The position numbers were made by a program, and so were the translations under genes. Positions 47,492 to 57,882 of a DNA stretch of 64,000 bases are shown here, one piece after another. Below the pieces are notes generated by a model, which did no database searches, was not told the DNA's origin, and worked only from the letters and a program-made list of their open reading frames with translations. Position 1 is the stretch's first letter, and each line of letters opens with the position of its first letter. The DNA is taken from NCBI GenBank assembly GCA_964036155.1, contig OZ038422.1, forward strand, positions 37,595,201-37,659,200, read 5' to 3'. This stretch comes from Diploscapter coronatus. Lineage: Eukaryota; Nematoda; Chromadorea; Rhabditida; Rhabditidae.

Positions 47492-48005
47492 AGGTACGAG
47501 GAAAGAAGGACGTCTCGAGGCGAGTGGAGATCAGGGTTGTTCAGAAATGGGTTTTTAGAATTTCGGAAAACAGAAACAGACTAGAGACTGATAAAAATCG
47601 ACAGAAACAAAATTATTAAATTTTTTACACATTAAATTCATGTAATTTAGTTATTATCTGTGAATCAAAATCTAATATGTTGGGCTCGTACTCAAGTCCC
47701 CCTCACTGAAATAAAAATTCGCGCGAGGGAGCTTTAGTACGAGCCTAGAAATAGTAAAGTGCGCATTTTTGCTATTAGGTGTTGGATAAAATAAATATTA
47801 TTCTCTATTTATATATTTTCATGCATAGACATATTAACTTTATCACAAAGACATCCGAACTGTATTTGTCTGATCTGAAAATATCTTGGTATATCGTCTG
47901 TGAATGTATTAATATTAAGGTAAAATAATTTGTTAAACGATTAGAGCAACACACAGCTTTAAACATAAACTGATTTATTGCATTGATGATATAAATATGA
48001 TCGTT
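47492..48005. other. Intergenic region with a miRNA-like hairpin
   Basis: AT-rich spacer between the coiled-coil gene and the small secreted peptide gene. Its only notable content is the hairpin at 47682-47746, entered separately. Confidence 0.4.
47682..47746 (+). ncRNA. microRNA-like hairpin
   Basis: The 5' arm (GGGCTCGTACTCAAGT...) pairs with the 3' arm (...GCTTTAGTACGAGCCT): ten perfect pairs at the base, then four pairs around a mismatch, a small internal loop and five more pairs, closing on a loop of about 20 bases. Arm length (about 22-24), loop size and imperfect pairing fit a pre-miRNA. A short palindromic repeat is the alternative. Which strand would be transcribed is not known. Confidence 0.45.
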
Positions 48006-48368
48006 TTAGAAAGGCACATAGCAAAGTCCGGCACTATTACAAGGCGTACCCCAAAGGCAGTCCGCATTGGTTTTGCAGGATTTCTAAAATAAATCACGCT
48101 GTTCTAAATTATTGTTGATTGAAGAGAGTCGATATTCATTCCGCAATTAGAAGTCAAATTTAAAGCGAAATAATGAGTCGCGCAAAAGAGAAACGAGACG
48201 AATACCGCAATTTTTGGATATCGACGTTCCCTCTAATCAATAATATATATTATTAATTAGTTGATAAGATACCAGCATATCCTGCAGCCCCAAGCTGTAT
48301 ACACCTTGCGTACTCATCATTAAAATAAATGCAGCAATAATTAGTATCGAATATAAAAGCGATTTCAT
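48006..48368 (-). CDS. Small secreted peptide with four evenly spaced cysteines
   Basis: Two exons (48273-48368 and 48006-48083) encode 57 residues. Exon 1 is a textbook signal peptide, MKSLLYSILIIAAFILMMS then TQGVYS, ending just after LGLQDML. Exon 2 encodes the mature part with cysteines spaced C-x5-C-x5-C-x5-C (CKTNADCLWGTPCNSAGLC) and a stop after YVPF. The predicted mature peptide is about 32 residues with two disulfides. Such peptides in nematodes include antimicrobial, signalling and venom-like types; the sequence alone does not tell which. Neither exon is long enough to stand out as an open reading frame. The cDNA would start a few bases from TTAAGATG with no obvious trans-splice site. 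Confidence 0.7.
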
Positions 48369-49477
48369 CTTAACAGTGTAGAAGTACTGCCGAGTTTCAT
48401 ATTACTTTCCTATTTATATAGTTTTACAAACTGTATAGACTTATTGTAATTATATAAAATATCATAAGACGCCGACAATTTTTCACACAATTTGTGTATT
48501 AATGGTAGACATATTGTGGAAATAGACATGATTATTGAAATTCTATTTTGTCGCAAAATTGAAAGAGTTGTTAGCAATTCCTTTATTGATCGATTTAAAA
48601 GATGTATATATAATTTATAATTGAACTATTCTTCTCGGGTCCGAACTCGAACTCGAACTCGGCTTTAACTCGCGGCGAGTTCGTGTTCGTACATCCCTGT
48701 TACTAATCACTTTGAGAGCAATAGTGTAATTATGATAATATATTCTTATCAATCATTAAGATATTGCAAATAATATATTTCAATATTTTGGCTCACATAA
48801 TACTGAGTCGCTACTTGAACTCATTCCCTCGCACACCTTCCCGCATCCGATGATTTTCAAAATTTCGGAAAACATGACCAGAAATCGACATAAAACAAAA
48901 AAAAAAACAGAACAGAAATAATCTCTGGACAGTCCCGAATGGGAATGACTAATCAGATATTCTCGGCAATAAATCAACTTTTTATCGAAATATTTTCCTG
49001 TACTTCAATTACGAGGCAGAATTTTATAATTATGATGTTCGGTCAACTTTTTCGATGAATATAGACTTTTACAAGAAAAAAGCCATTATTAAAAATCTTT
49101 ATAACATAATCTCACTTGAAGAAATTATCAAAATTCGGTCAAATCTAGAATCTTTTGATAAGATTATGCAAAATTCTAATAAAGTTAGCTTTCATCATAT
49201 TATGAAGAAGAGTTCTGGAGATATCTCCATCATGAAAGGTATCAAATTATTGATCGACTTTAGCTAATTAACGTTCGACTTATTTTTTAAACTTTTATAT
49301 GGAGTCCTTAATTTTTAACCGACACTTCATAAATGCGAAATGAGTGATACGTTCCCACTTATCTTCACTTTTCCATGATTTTTCAGAAATTTGAAAAACT
49401 TGACCCATCTTAAATTGATAATGTAAAGCACAGGTTCTAGAATATTACAATGCTGACTTCCTTGAAAATAAACCATT
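48369..49477. other. Intergenic region, no gene supported
   Basis: Very AT-rich. At about 48650-48700 is a cluster of GAACTC repeats with inverted GAGTTCG units ending TCGTACATCCCTG. An open frame of 70 codons at 49055-49267 (+) consists mostly of Ile, Lys and Asn and is probably chance. Confidence 0.35.
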
Positions 49478-50012
49478 CTACAATTCTTCTTCCTCTTCTG
49501 CGCTGTTTTCCTCGATTTCCTTCTCAATTTCTTCCTGTCTCTTCCATTTCTCTAGCTTATCTGAATTATGCAATGTGAGACTTTGACGATGTTTCATAAA
49601 AATAACTTGCCTGAATGAACGCAGCAGAAGCTGATTCCACATTTGGAGTGAACACAGTTGTGCGGCCTGGGGCATTTGGCGTTGAAGGCCGTCGGGTCGC
49701 AAGTGTGTGCTGAGCCATCTTCTCTGCGCAGCACAGACCACCCAACTGGGCAATATTCATCTACATTTGAAGGAATGAATTGGACAAAGAATTACTTTCT
49801 CCAAATCATCCAGAAAAGTGAACAATTCGATAGAATGTTGTCATTTTCTGTGCAAGTACTATATGAATAGTGAAGAAAATGTTGAATTCACATATCTTTG
49901 CAATGAAATCCTTACTTGAAGAGCAGGAAACAGCCTCGCAAAGAGTGCAAAACGTGGCTGACAGAATGCAGACAAGGATTGTCGAGGAGGAATCGATGTG
50001 CAACCGTCGCAT
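49478..50012 (-). CDS. Secreted protein with a lustrin-type cysteine-rich domain and acidic helical tail
   Basis: Three exons in phase (49916-50012, 49611-49760, 49478-49560) give 109 residues. Exon 1: MRRLHIDSS then a hydrophobic core (TILVCILSATFCTLCEA), a signal peptide. Exon 2: NEYCPVGWSVLRREDGS, then CD, KCPRPHNC, KC and FCC, the cysteine pattern of the lustrin-like/nematode Cys-rich repeat found singly or in arrays in secreted proteins. Exon 3: a highly charged helix (LEKWKRQEEIEKEIEE) ending in SAEEEEEL. Cysteine domain and tail are separated by an intron with a GC donor (TCAG|GCAAGT), the only choice keeping phase. The plus strand over exon 1 is open and coiled-coil-like but has no partner exons. 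Function unknown; extracellular. Confidence 0.72.
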
Positions 50013-50329
50013 CGAGGCTTTGATGCAATCTCGACAGACCCAATTCATTCCATTTCTCGTCTTTTCTTCTCTCCAATTTCTCATTCATTCTTTTACCTTC
50101 GCCTGTATTCATCAATAGATCGAAGTAGATATTGGGATGATGCCTAGATTCTACGTGCTGATTTAATAGTGAATTTCGACATCAGGAGCGAGACGAAAAA
50201 TTCTGATTTCAGCCCCGATTCCAACTCTGATTCCAAAAATTTTCAAAAATAAATACTAAAAATAGCTTAGACCACCTTGTACTTGGTTACCAAAAATGAG
50301 TACGATGTTTTCAAAGAATTCAAATAAGC

Positions 50330-50440
50330 GCATTGTTTTATCGAGTGAGTGCGTTATTGTCAAATCAAAGTATAGGATAAGCGAGTAAAAGGAGAAATGA
50401 CGTTTGATAACAAAGTATTTTTTATAACAAGGCACTCGCA
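50330..50440. mobile_element. Degraded copy of the 9-bp-duplication MITE
   Basis: The segment shares with the element at 8951-9165 the block TAGGATAAG...GGAGAAAT...CGTTTG.TAACAAAGT and a residual GTGAGTGCG/CACTCGCAG pair of ends. It is strongly diverged and lacks intact terminal repeats. Confidence 0.5.
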
Positions 50441-50589
50441 GTCAGAAATGCTTAAGTATCTTATAACGGAAAGTAATGCTGCAATGTATTGTATTTTATA
50501 TTAAGAAATATTGGATATAGTTCTTCCGGATTAATTCACCAAATTTATTATATTTGGACAGAATATATGATAAAACCAAATTTGTTTTA

Positions 50590-50861
50590 GAGGTGATCTA
50601 GCACAATGGTTATATATTATTGTCAAGAGCAAGATCTCAGGTTCTCCCCCACCTCGACCCAAACTAAGGGTTCAAGAACTGTTGGTAATGTTGGTAGTGG
50701 ATAAGACCACGAAAAAGTTCCTTAAAATCCCTCGGCTGTTGTGCACACAACAACAGTCTGTCCTCGGGGCGGGCCACTAATCTTGTGTAGCTAGGATAGA
50801 GGCCGACTGTCTCATTACGGACGGAGGGTAGTCGACCCTACCTAGCGGGAACAGGCTAGGA
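50590..50861 (+). mobile_element. tRNA-derived SINE, copy 1
   Basis: The 5' about 66 bases look like a tRNA: acceptor-stem halves GAGGTG and CACCTC, a box-A-like TAGCACAATGG, and a box-B-like GGTTCTCCCCC. A non-tRNA body follows, shared with the copy at 57587-57866: GTGGATAAGACCAC, CCCTCGGCTGTTG, ACAACAACAGTCTGTCCTCG, GGGCGGGCCACTA. The tRNA-like head is too degenerate to be a working tRNA. Transcription by RNA polymerase III and mobilisation by a LINE are inferred from the architecture. Confidence 0.8.
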
Positions 50862-51127
50862 AATTTATAACCGATAAGTAAATACACGGATAGTTTTATT
50901 TCAGCATGCATCTTCAAGTGCTAGGATTTTAAAATGATAAACCATGTTTAGGAATCGATTTTTAGTCTGATAAAAATTGCGAAGCATCAATTTAGTAGTT
51001 TCATTCTCCTTTCTTTAATGATCAATTTCAAACTCATTAATTCCAGACTTTCTCATTCAATCAATACTCTTTTACTATTCCCCTTTTGAAATAATACTAT
51101 GGTGATTGTTTAGGTCTCTTAGCAAAG

Positions 51128-52369
51128 ATGTTAACCAATTTGCCAGTCGAAATTATATTGTTGATATGCGAATATCCCGAGTCCAAAGATCTGGGACAAT
51201 TGGCCTGGACTGATAAGCGAATGATGCAAATAATCAAGAAATATCTGCCGATAGCGCTCGAGAGGAAATTTTTATTCTATTGTAGGAAAATATTTCTTGT
51301 ATGAGCGAAAATTAATTTTAGTATTTAGTGCCTTATAAAAACAGCAAAATCTTGGAAGGAAGAATCTGTCTGTTCGATTCGCATACTAATTCTGTTAAGC
51401 AGATTACGCATTTTACTAATTATTTAGAATCATATGAAGTAGCAACAACAAAAGATAAGGTTGATTATTTTATTTGGCATTACCAATTTTGTAAATTTTA
51501 GATTTTCGCAATTAGATCTTATAACAAATCGTTTGAAATTTTCGATCTGAATACTCGACAAATCAATAAAGGTAGCATTACAAATAGCCAATAGATTGGT
51601 TTAATTTAATTGCGTTCTTTACAGGTCCAGATCCTCCTGAATGGCGTTTTGGTGCATCTGTAGCTTATTTCAAAAACAAATTGTATTATTTTGGTAAATT
51701 TACGAATCGAGTTGATGTAAGAAAATCGAATGAAAGTCCATGGAATAATTAATTCAGGTTTTAATGGATGGAAAATGGCAAATAGGACCTACATTTCCTC
51801 TTTCAATCTGGAATGTTCAAACAATGATATGCGATGAAATTTTATACGGTCACATTATAGCATGTTCATTATCGTAATTATGGATATTCAGTTATTGAGA
51901 AACGGAATAATAAGAAAATACATCGATTATCAGACGATGAACGGGAATGGATTGAAGTCGGAGAGATTCCAGAAAAACAAGCTTGTTTCGGAGTTGCATC
52001 GTTAAATGGGAAAATTTACATAACTGGAGGAGGAAAGTCGCTAATTTTGCATGATAAATAATGTATCATTATATATTTAGTTATCCTAATGTATTTAAAT
52101 CCTGTCTGTGTTTCGATCCCTCAGCTCCAGTTGACAGTCGAATTTCTCGAATCGCTGATATGAATTATGTAAGAGAGCATCATTCCCTTGTTGCTGCGAA
52201 TGGAAAATTGTATGCAATCGGAGGGTGAACTAAGATTTCGCATATCTTTATACGAGATATTTGTTAACTCAGACTTCAAAATTTTTCATGGCAAAGTTTT
52301 TGTAATTTAATCGAGGAATACGATCCACAGACGAATGAATGGCGTGTGAGTCGGAAAAAATTAAAATAG
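51128..52369 (+). CDS. F-box and kelch-repeat protein, copy 2
   Basis: Eight exons (51128-51281, 51329-51459, 51502-51571, 51625-51716, 51758-51863, 51892-52036, 52081-52224, 52273-52369) encode 312 residues and match copy 1 exon by exon, including a 28-nt intron (51864-51891). Introns and the upstream region are also alignable, so this is a segmental duplication in inverted orientation. The frame is intact despite many substitutions; exon 4 is 21 bp shorter, removing the segment after YYFGG, and exon 6 is 6 bp shorter. One kelch blade is therefore altered (YYFGKF). As for copy 1, an SCF substrate adaptor is the likely role. The start is again about 14 nt after a TTTAG. Copy 2 lacks the MITE next to copy 1. 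Confidence 0.83.
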
Positions 52370-53408
52370 AATAAAGCTTGACTATAAGAATCTCAGGTTT
52401 CATATAGAAATTTTATTCAATAAAATGTGAAATAATAATTTAATTTCAATGCACACGATACAGACACTCTTGAAGACATCCACAAGTGATAAGGGATAAT
52501 TTTTACTGAAATAACTATTCTTTTAATATTTATTCAAATGAAAGTTTCTTACTCCCTCTCCTTCCTGAGCATGTTTTATTTGATGTGAAATGACATTCGA
52601 AATTGAGCAATTTGTTACTCAACTAATTACAAATCCCTTCATTTGTTTATTTGTAATTCCTAAGCATTTATCAAGATTACTAATTTTATGATAAGATTTT
52701 TTCTTGCAAAATATTCGACACTACTATTCCCTTATCAATTCTGATTCAGCGTAAAAGCTTGCTTTCTTGCTCCTAATGATTATTGATTTTTTATTCATTT
52801 ACGCATGAATGCAGGATTTATCTCCTAAATCAGTACAATTCTTAGCTAAAAAAATTAAAGAATAAAAAATGGTCTATATCGGTATCGATTTGGACACGAC
52901 ATATTCTCGTGCGTTGCTATCATTGAAAATGGAAGCCCTGTGACGATTTTTAGTTATGATGGGAGAATGAATAGTTTCCTCAAAAGATTGCATTGTTTCA
53001 CCTTTGCTACTTCGACATGCTCTATATTTTCTAAGAGGGAAATAGTTGTGCTCTAGTTCTAATTTTAAATCATAAACCTTCCGAAAAAGTGTAGCTGGAG
53101 AGATGATGCTCGAAATTTTCCTAAAATGAACGTGGCTAAGATGGTATAATGACTATTAGGCCATTATGAAGATCACGTTAAATTTAGTCTAACTTAGTCG
53201 ATAGTTAGATCTTTATCTTTTAAAAAAAATCCTAGAGCCCCCTATGAGCTCAATTAATTAACCTCTTACTAATATTTATTACCAAAGTTTTAATATTATC
53301 GCTGATAAATGCTTTCAGAGTTGTGATTTCAGTGATTTTCGTTGAACCGGTTTGTACCGAGACGATATCTTTCTCGTTTTTTACCAATTTTTATGACTTG
53401 ATTTACAG
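52370..53408. other. Intergenic region holding an Hsp70 fragment
   Basis: AT-rich spacer between the kelch copy and the Hsp70-like fusion gene. Apart from the Hsp70 5' fragment at 52869-52975, entered separately, nothing is recognisable. Confidence 0.4.
52869..52975 (+). pseudogene. Broken 5' fragment of an Hsp70 gene
   Basis: The reading frame starts MVYIGIDLDTTYS, the classic Hsp70 N-terminus with its first Gly changed, and then jumps frame to AIIENGSPVTIFSYDG. The frame break and absence of the remaining 600 codons mark it as a dead fragment. It is closer to ordinary cytosolic Hsp70 than the fusion gene 430 bp downstream. Confidence 0.65.
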
Positions 53409-56400
53409 ATGGGTTACAATGATATAAACTCAATAGAACAATCGAGTAACTCTGAAAATTCAAGAAATTATGGGGATATTCACGGAAACTCATTCTTCGG
53501 TAGCATTAAATAAATGTTTGGACAAATCATCCAATTTTTATTCTTAGGTGTTGAGAAAATAGCTGTGGATTCAATTCCGAACAATCCTTCTGTCAAAACG
53601 ATCACGAGTGAAGCCAACGAAAATCCGAATATTTGTGATGCAATCGCTATCGACATTGGCACGTCGAAATGTAGGATTTCTATTTGCAAGGACAAATACA
53701 TTCAGATCGTTGAACATGGTGCTTCATCTTCATATCTTAATGCAAACATGATATTTTTAGAGTCAAGTCGATCTGTTCCGTCATACGTCGCTCTGTCGGA
53801 GCAAAACGAATGGCTTGTCGGTAAAATGGCTGAAAACTACGCTGTTTGCCTGCAGAATGTTATCTATGGTATTTCCAATGGGAATACATTTATCGAGCAA
53901 ATTTAGATATTCGCTGGTTGCTAGCAAAAACTAATAATCAAGTTGAAAAAGCAAGCAGCGAAAAACGATATTTATTCAAATATGCAAATGGTCATAAAGA
54001 TGGTTGGTATTCTTGAAGAGTTTAGTAAAATTTATATTTATGGTGCAGGACTCGCAACGTTTGATATTATTGAACCGAATAAATCGGGTCCATTAATTGT
54101 AAATGCTAGCCAAATGTTTGACAAACTATTAGATACACTTTTCACTACAGCCTATAAGAATCTTCAGGTATGTAGTTATTTTTGTTGTGGTCAATTATTT
54201 AGAGTATTCAATTACAGCATTCTACAACTATAGCAATTACTATTCCAATAAAATCGACACAGAGTTACAAAAATTCAGTTAAAAATTGTGTAGAAGATGC
54301 AATGAACTATATCGTTGCTGCAATGCCTTCTTCGACTGCTGCGCCAAATAGTAAGCAAAATCAACTAGAAGTAATTCCATCGAATAATAGTACAGTCAAG
54401 CTAATTGATGAGCCTATCGCCGTTGCTGCAGCATATGCACCTCGATTAAATCTTCACCCGGAAGGCGACATAGCGCTCGTTTTCTGTATGGGGGCAGGGT
54501 ACTTGCAAGTCGCAGCATATTTCATCCAGCAAAAGGCCCAGCAAGAGGTAGCATTCATGTGAACTTCCAATAGTTCATGTAAATTTAGAAAGTTAGCTGG
54601 ACTGATTTGATTATAACTCAAATGCCTGAAATTGAACCAATTGTTGAAACCTTTGCTGGTGATGACATCGATAGACTCATTTTTGAAGAGATGATGAAAA
54701 AGCTTACTCGACAGGTAGAGCCATACTTAAGAGTGAATTCCCTAAGATTCCCACTTAATATTAAATGATGCTGATCTATTATTTTAGAATGGAGGACAAA
54801 GGCCAAAAGTATCAACTCGAGCAGGACGTCGTCTAAAAATTGCTTGCGAAAAGATGAAGTGTGCTTTATCATTTGCGCCTCACACACGAATCGGTGAGCT
54901 TTGGATCTTCAAGATGGAAAAGATTTGAATTTAAACATTCCAGATGTCGATTCTTTATATAGAAGTGGTGATGAGGATTGCGATTTGGTTGCAGTTATTC
55001 AAAAGGACGAAATTAAAGGATATTACAATGAGAAAGTTGACCAGATCGTTAAAAAAGTCGGAGAAGCTTATAAAGGTTTAATTTCATGAGATCACTTATT
55101 TTCCTCATAAATTTTAGATCTGAAACCGAAATTTATACTGCTGGCTGGTGGAAGCACCAGAATTCCACTGATTTCCGAAAGTCTCGCCGGAGTTTTCAAA
55201 AATTCTACTATTTGCAATTTCTTGAATGTCGACGAGGTTTATACAAATTACAATGTAGTCTTATGATGGAAAATGAGTTATTTCAAGGTTGCTGCTAATG
55301 GTGCAGCTGCAATTGCTAGCAGAACTGTTACTGTGGCTGAGAAATCTATCGACTACAATCAAGTCATCGGAATTAGCAAAGAGGAAACAAAGGAACTAGT
55401 GCCAACTCCAGCTGCAAGACCAACTCCAGCTGACGATACTCCCATTCTAAGTAAAGAGAACGTTGAAGGCGATCAATCATTAGACGTAATTATAAAAGAT
55501 CATCAGTATAACCTAGTAAAAAAGTCTATTATTCAGAATCCGGATACATTTCAAGATAATCGATCTGAGCATTCTAGTTCGCAGTTTAAACGACCTCAGC
55601 CAGTTTTACCGAGTGATAGTTCATTCGATTCTCCAAAGAAGAAACCCAGAAGCGAGAAGTCAAATCTTGATGTTGTTGATGATGTGCAAAACAAAGAGGC
55701 TGAAGCATTAAGAGATATTCAAAGAAATAGTAGCTCTCAGAGGTTACATGAAAAAGATTTCACAAACTATCAAAGTGAACAACAATGTGATATAGCGAAT
55801 ACACCAATATTCGAAGACGCCAAATTTCCCTATCCGGCTGTCCATCGTCCAAGAAGGTCTTGTGACGGAACAACTCTTTCGAATCTTGAAAAGGCACCTA
55901 AATCTCCGGAATCAAGGTATGCGCTTTCTTTAATCGTTTGTTCTAATGTATTTAAACCATTAAGTAATGAGCGAGATATGTTATTTTTACCGCCATCGGA
56001 TTCGCTGGGTATCAATCTTTATCGAGAAACCGAAAAAGCAAATCCAACGAGATTGCAAGCTCAAGAACAATATAGTCGACCATCATCGAGAATAACTGAT
56101 CAAATGAAATATAGAGTGGAAAGAACAAATGTTATTGCTAATGTTTCACAATCTCAAAGCCTTAAAAATAATGCCCACAGCAATTCACAACCGCCTGCCT
56201 ACTTAAGTTATGATCGAAATATGCAATCTTTATCGCCGTCGGGTGTCTATACCCTTCGCAGAACTGAAGGAGCAGATCCAATGAAATCGAAAATTCAAGA
56301 GCAATATAGTCAATCTTCATCAAGAATAACTGATCAAATGAAATATAGAGAGAAGCTACCATATAGATTTGATAATAATGTACAATCTCAAGGCCTTAAA

Positions 56401-57345
56401 AATAATCCCTATAACAACTCACAACCGCCTACCTACTCGTCTTCAAGTATCAAAATCGGTCATAATTCACGAGATCAGAATCCAATGCCATCAGCTTCGA
56501 CGGTGGAATACAAGCAATTCGATAGAAAATATGCTAACGCAACCTCTTCCAATTCAATGAATATCGGTTTGTATAATTGCAATTTTTTGATAAAAAATTT
56601 TAAATCATTTAAAAATTGCAACTTAATGCATAACATATATTTTTCTGATAAATAAATGCCATTAATTATGAAATAAGTATTATAGTATCCATTCAACTTT
56701 TCTTTCAAAGTAGTTAATGATAATTGCTTTTGAAAAGAAACTATAATAAGATAAATCAATAAATGTAGGCAATCAATATCGACAAAATCGAGATAACGTT
56801 GTGATTACGTCTTCGAAATCGAAAAACAACTCTTCCAAAAATACTGATCAGCGTATGCATGGTGGCCAATCAATCAAATATTATAAATGGGTAAAATTTA
56901 AAATATCTTCATTACTATTTCCTATTCAGATGCGCGATAGTCACGGAAAAAATTATATTGAACTTGAACTATACCAACTTACTCCTGGTCAATCAATTTA
57001 TCCAATATATCCAGCAACGCTACAAGGTGTCCTGAAAGTGGAATTATTCGTCCCTTAGTAAGCGTTCAAATTATATTCATATGTATTATTTTGATATTTA
57101 GCAAAACATTCTTTTCTCAAGGCTATGATAGATATACTTTGAGCTCTATTAAATTTTATGGAATACGTGAAGTTCGTGTCAACCTGCAGCATTATAGCAG
57201 TAAAGATAGAGATAACTATGAATGTCATATTACTATAGTTGGCGTCGATTACAAAGACTATGAAATAAAAAAATCCATGTCTTCACTTGATCGAAGACCG
57301 TTAAATATATGGAGAAAATCTTATATTTCTCTCGAATTAATTTGA
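53409..57345 (+). CDS. Divergent Hsp70-like ATPase domain fused to a disordered region and a novel C-terminal domain
   Basis: Thirteen exons, all in phase (53409-53499, 53548-53868, 53907-54002, 54049-54167, 54218-54547, 54589-54714, 54788-54893, 54914-55075, 55118-55236, 55288-56566, 56769-56890, 56930-57057, 57102-57345), give 1080 residues. Residues about 60-490 follow the Hsp70 nucleotide-binding domain: DIGTS (66-70), SVPSYVAL, NVIYD, LIDEPIAVAAAY, GDDIDRLIFEE and LAGGSTRIP (459-467). Phosphate loop 2, normally DLGGGTFDVS, is CMGAGYLQVA (299-308), so ATPase activity is doubtful. The normal substrate-binding domain is absent. Instead there is a Ser/Gln/Pro-rich stretch (about 500-916, basic KKKPR at one point, with two related repeats) and a strand-rich end (about 957-1080) that I do not recognise. 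One junction needs a 20-nt intron. The start ATG directly follows TTTACAG and could be an internal exon edge. Confidence 0.75.
56040..56448 (+). repeat. Duplicated about 170-bp coding unit inside the Hsp70 fusion
   Basis: Segments at about 56040-56212 and 56275-56448 encode related stretches: QEQYS, SSRITDQMKYR, SQ.LKNN and NSQPP.Y occur in both in the same order. DNA identity is high in blocks (AGAATAACTGATCAAATGAA), so the duplication is fairly recent. Confidence 0.75.
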
Positions 57346-57586
57346 TTAATAATAATCATTTCAGTTCATATATTTATAAACGATAAAACAAGTCTATGAG
57401 TTGATTGTGTATTGAATAAATCTATATAAAAAGACTTCAATTATAATATGTATCAAATTGTAATTGTCAGGCTTATAATTTGAAATTATGCATGCAAAGC
57501 TATCTACTAAAGTTATATTTTTTTTTATGTATCTTGGTCTGAAAATTTTCATTAATTTAAACAAATTATTCTCAAGCATTCTTTAT

Positions 57587-57866
57587 GAGGTGATCTAAGC
57601 AGTGATTATGTGTCACTGCTTAGTGCAAGGTCTCAAGTTCGCCCACGCCTCGATCCAAACCAAGGGATTTAGGAAATGTGTTGATAGTGGATAAGACCAC
57701 AAAAGCCTGAAAGTCCCTCGGCTGTTGCACACAACAACAGTCTGTCCTCGGGGCGGGCCACTAGTCCTGTGCGGCTAGGATAGGTCGATTGTCCCATAAA
57801 AAAGGCTGAGCTCCATTACGGACTTGAGGGCAGCCGACCTCGCTCAGTGGGAATAATAAGTCTAGG
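57587..57866 (+). mobile_element. tRNA-derived SINE, copy 2
   Basis: Same architecture as 50590-50861: GAGGTGATCTAAGCAGTG head with box-A-like sequence, AGTTCGCCCACGCCTC as box B and acceptor-stem complement, then the shared body GTGGATAAGACCAC, CCCTCGGCTGTTG, CAGTCTGTCCTCGGGGCGGG. It has an extra segment AAAAAAGGCTGAGCTC in the tail. It ends immediately before the first readable exon of a truncated receptor gene. Confidence 0.8.
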
Positions 57867-57882
57867 AAGAAAAAAACACTTT

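Noticed and set aside
49870..50118. Plus-strand coiled-coil-like open frame (LLEEQETASQRVQNVADRMQ)
   Set aside because: The minus strand supplies a signal-peptide exon that joins in phase to a cysteine-rich domain and a stop. The plus frame has no acceptor, donor or partner exons.
50590..50655. A functional tRNA gene
   Set aside because: The anticodon arm and T loop do not pair properly and the sequence continues into a body shared with a second copy, so it is a SINE head.
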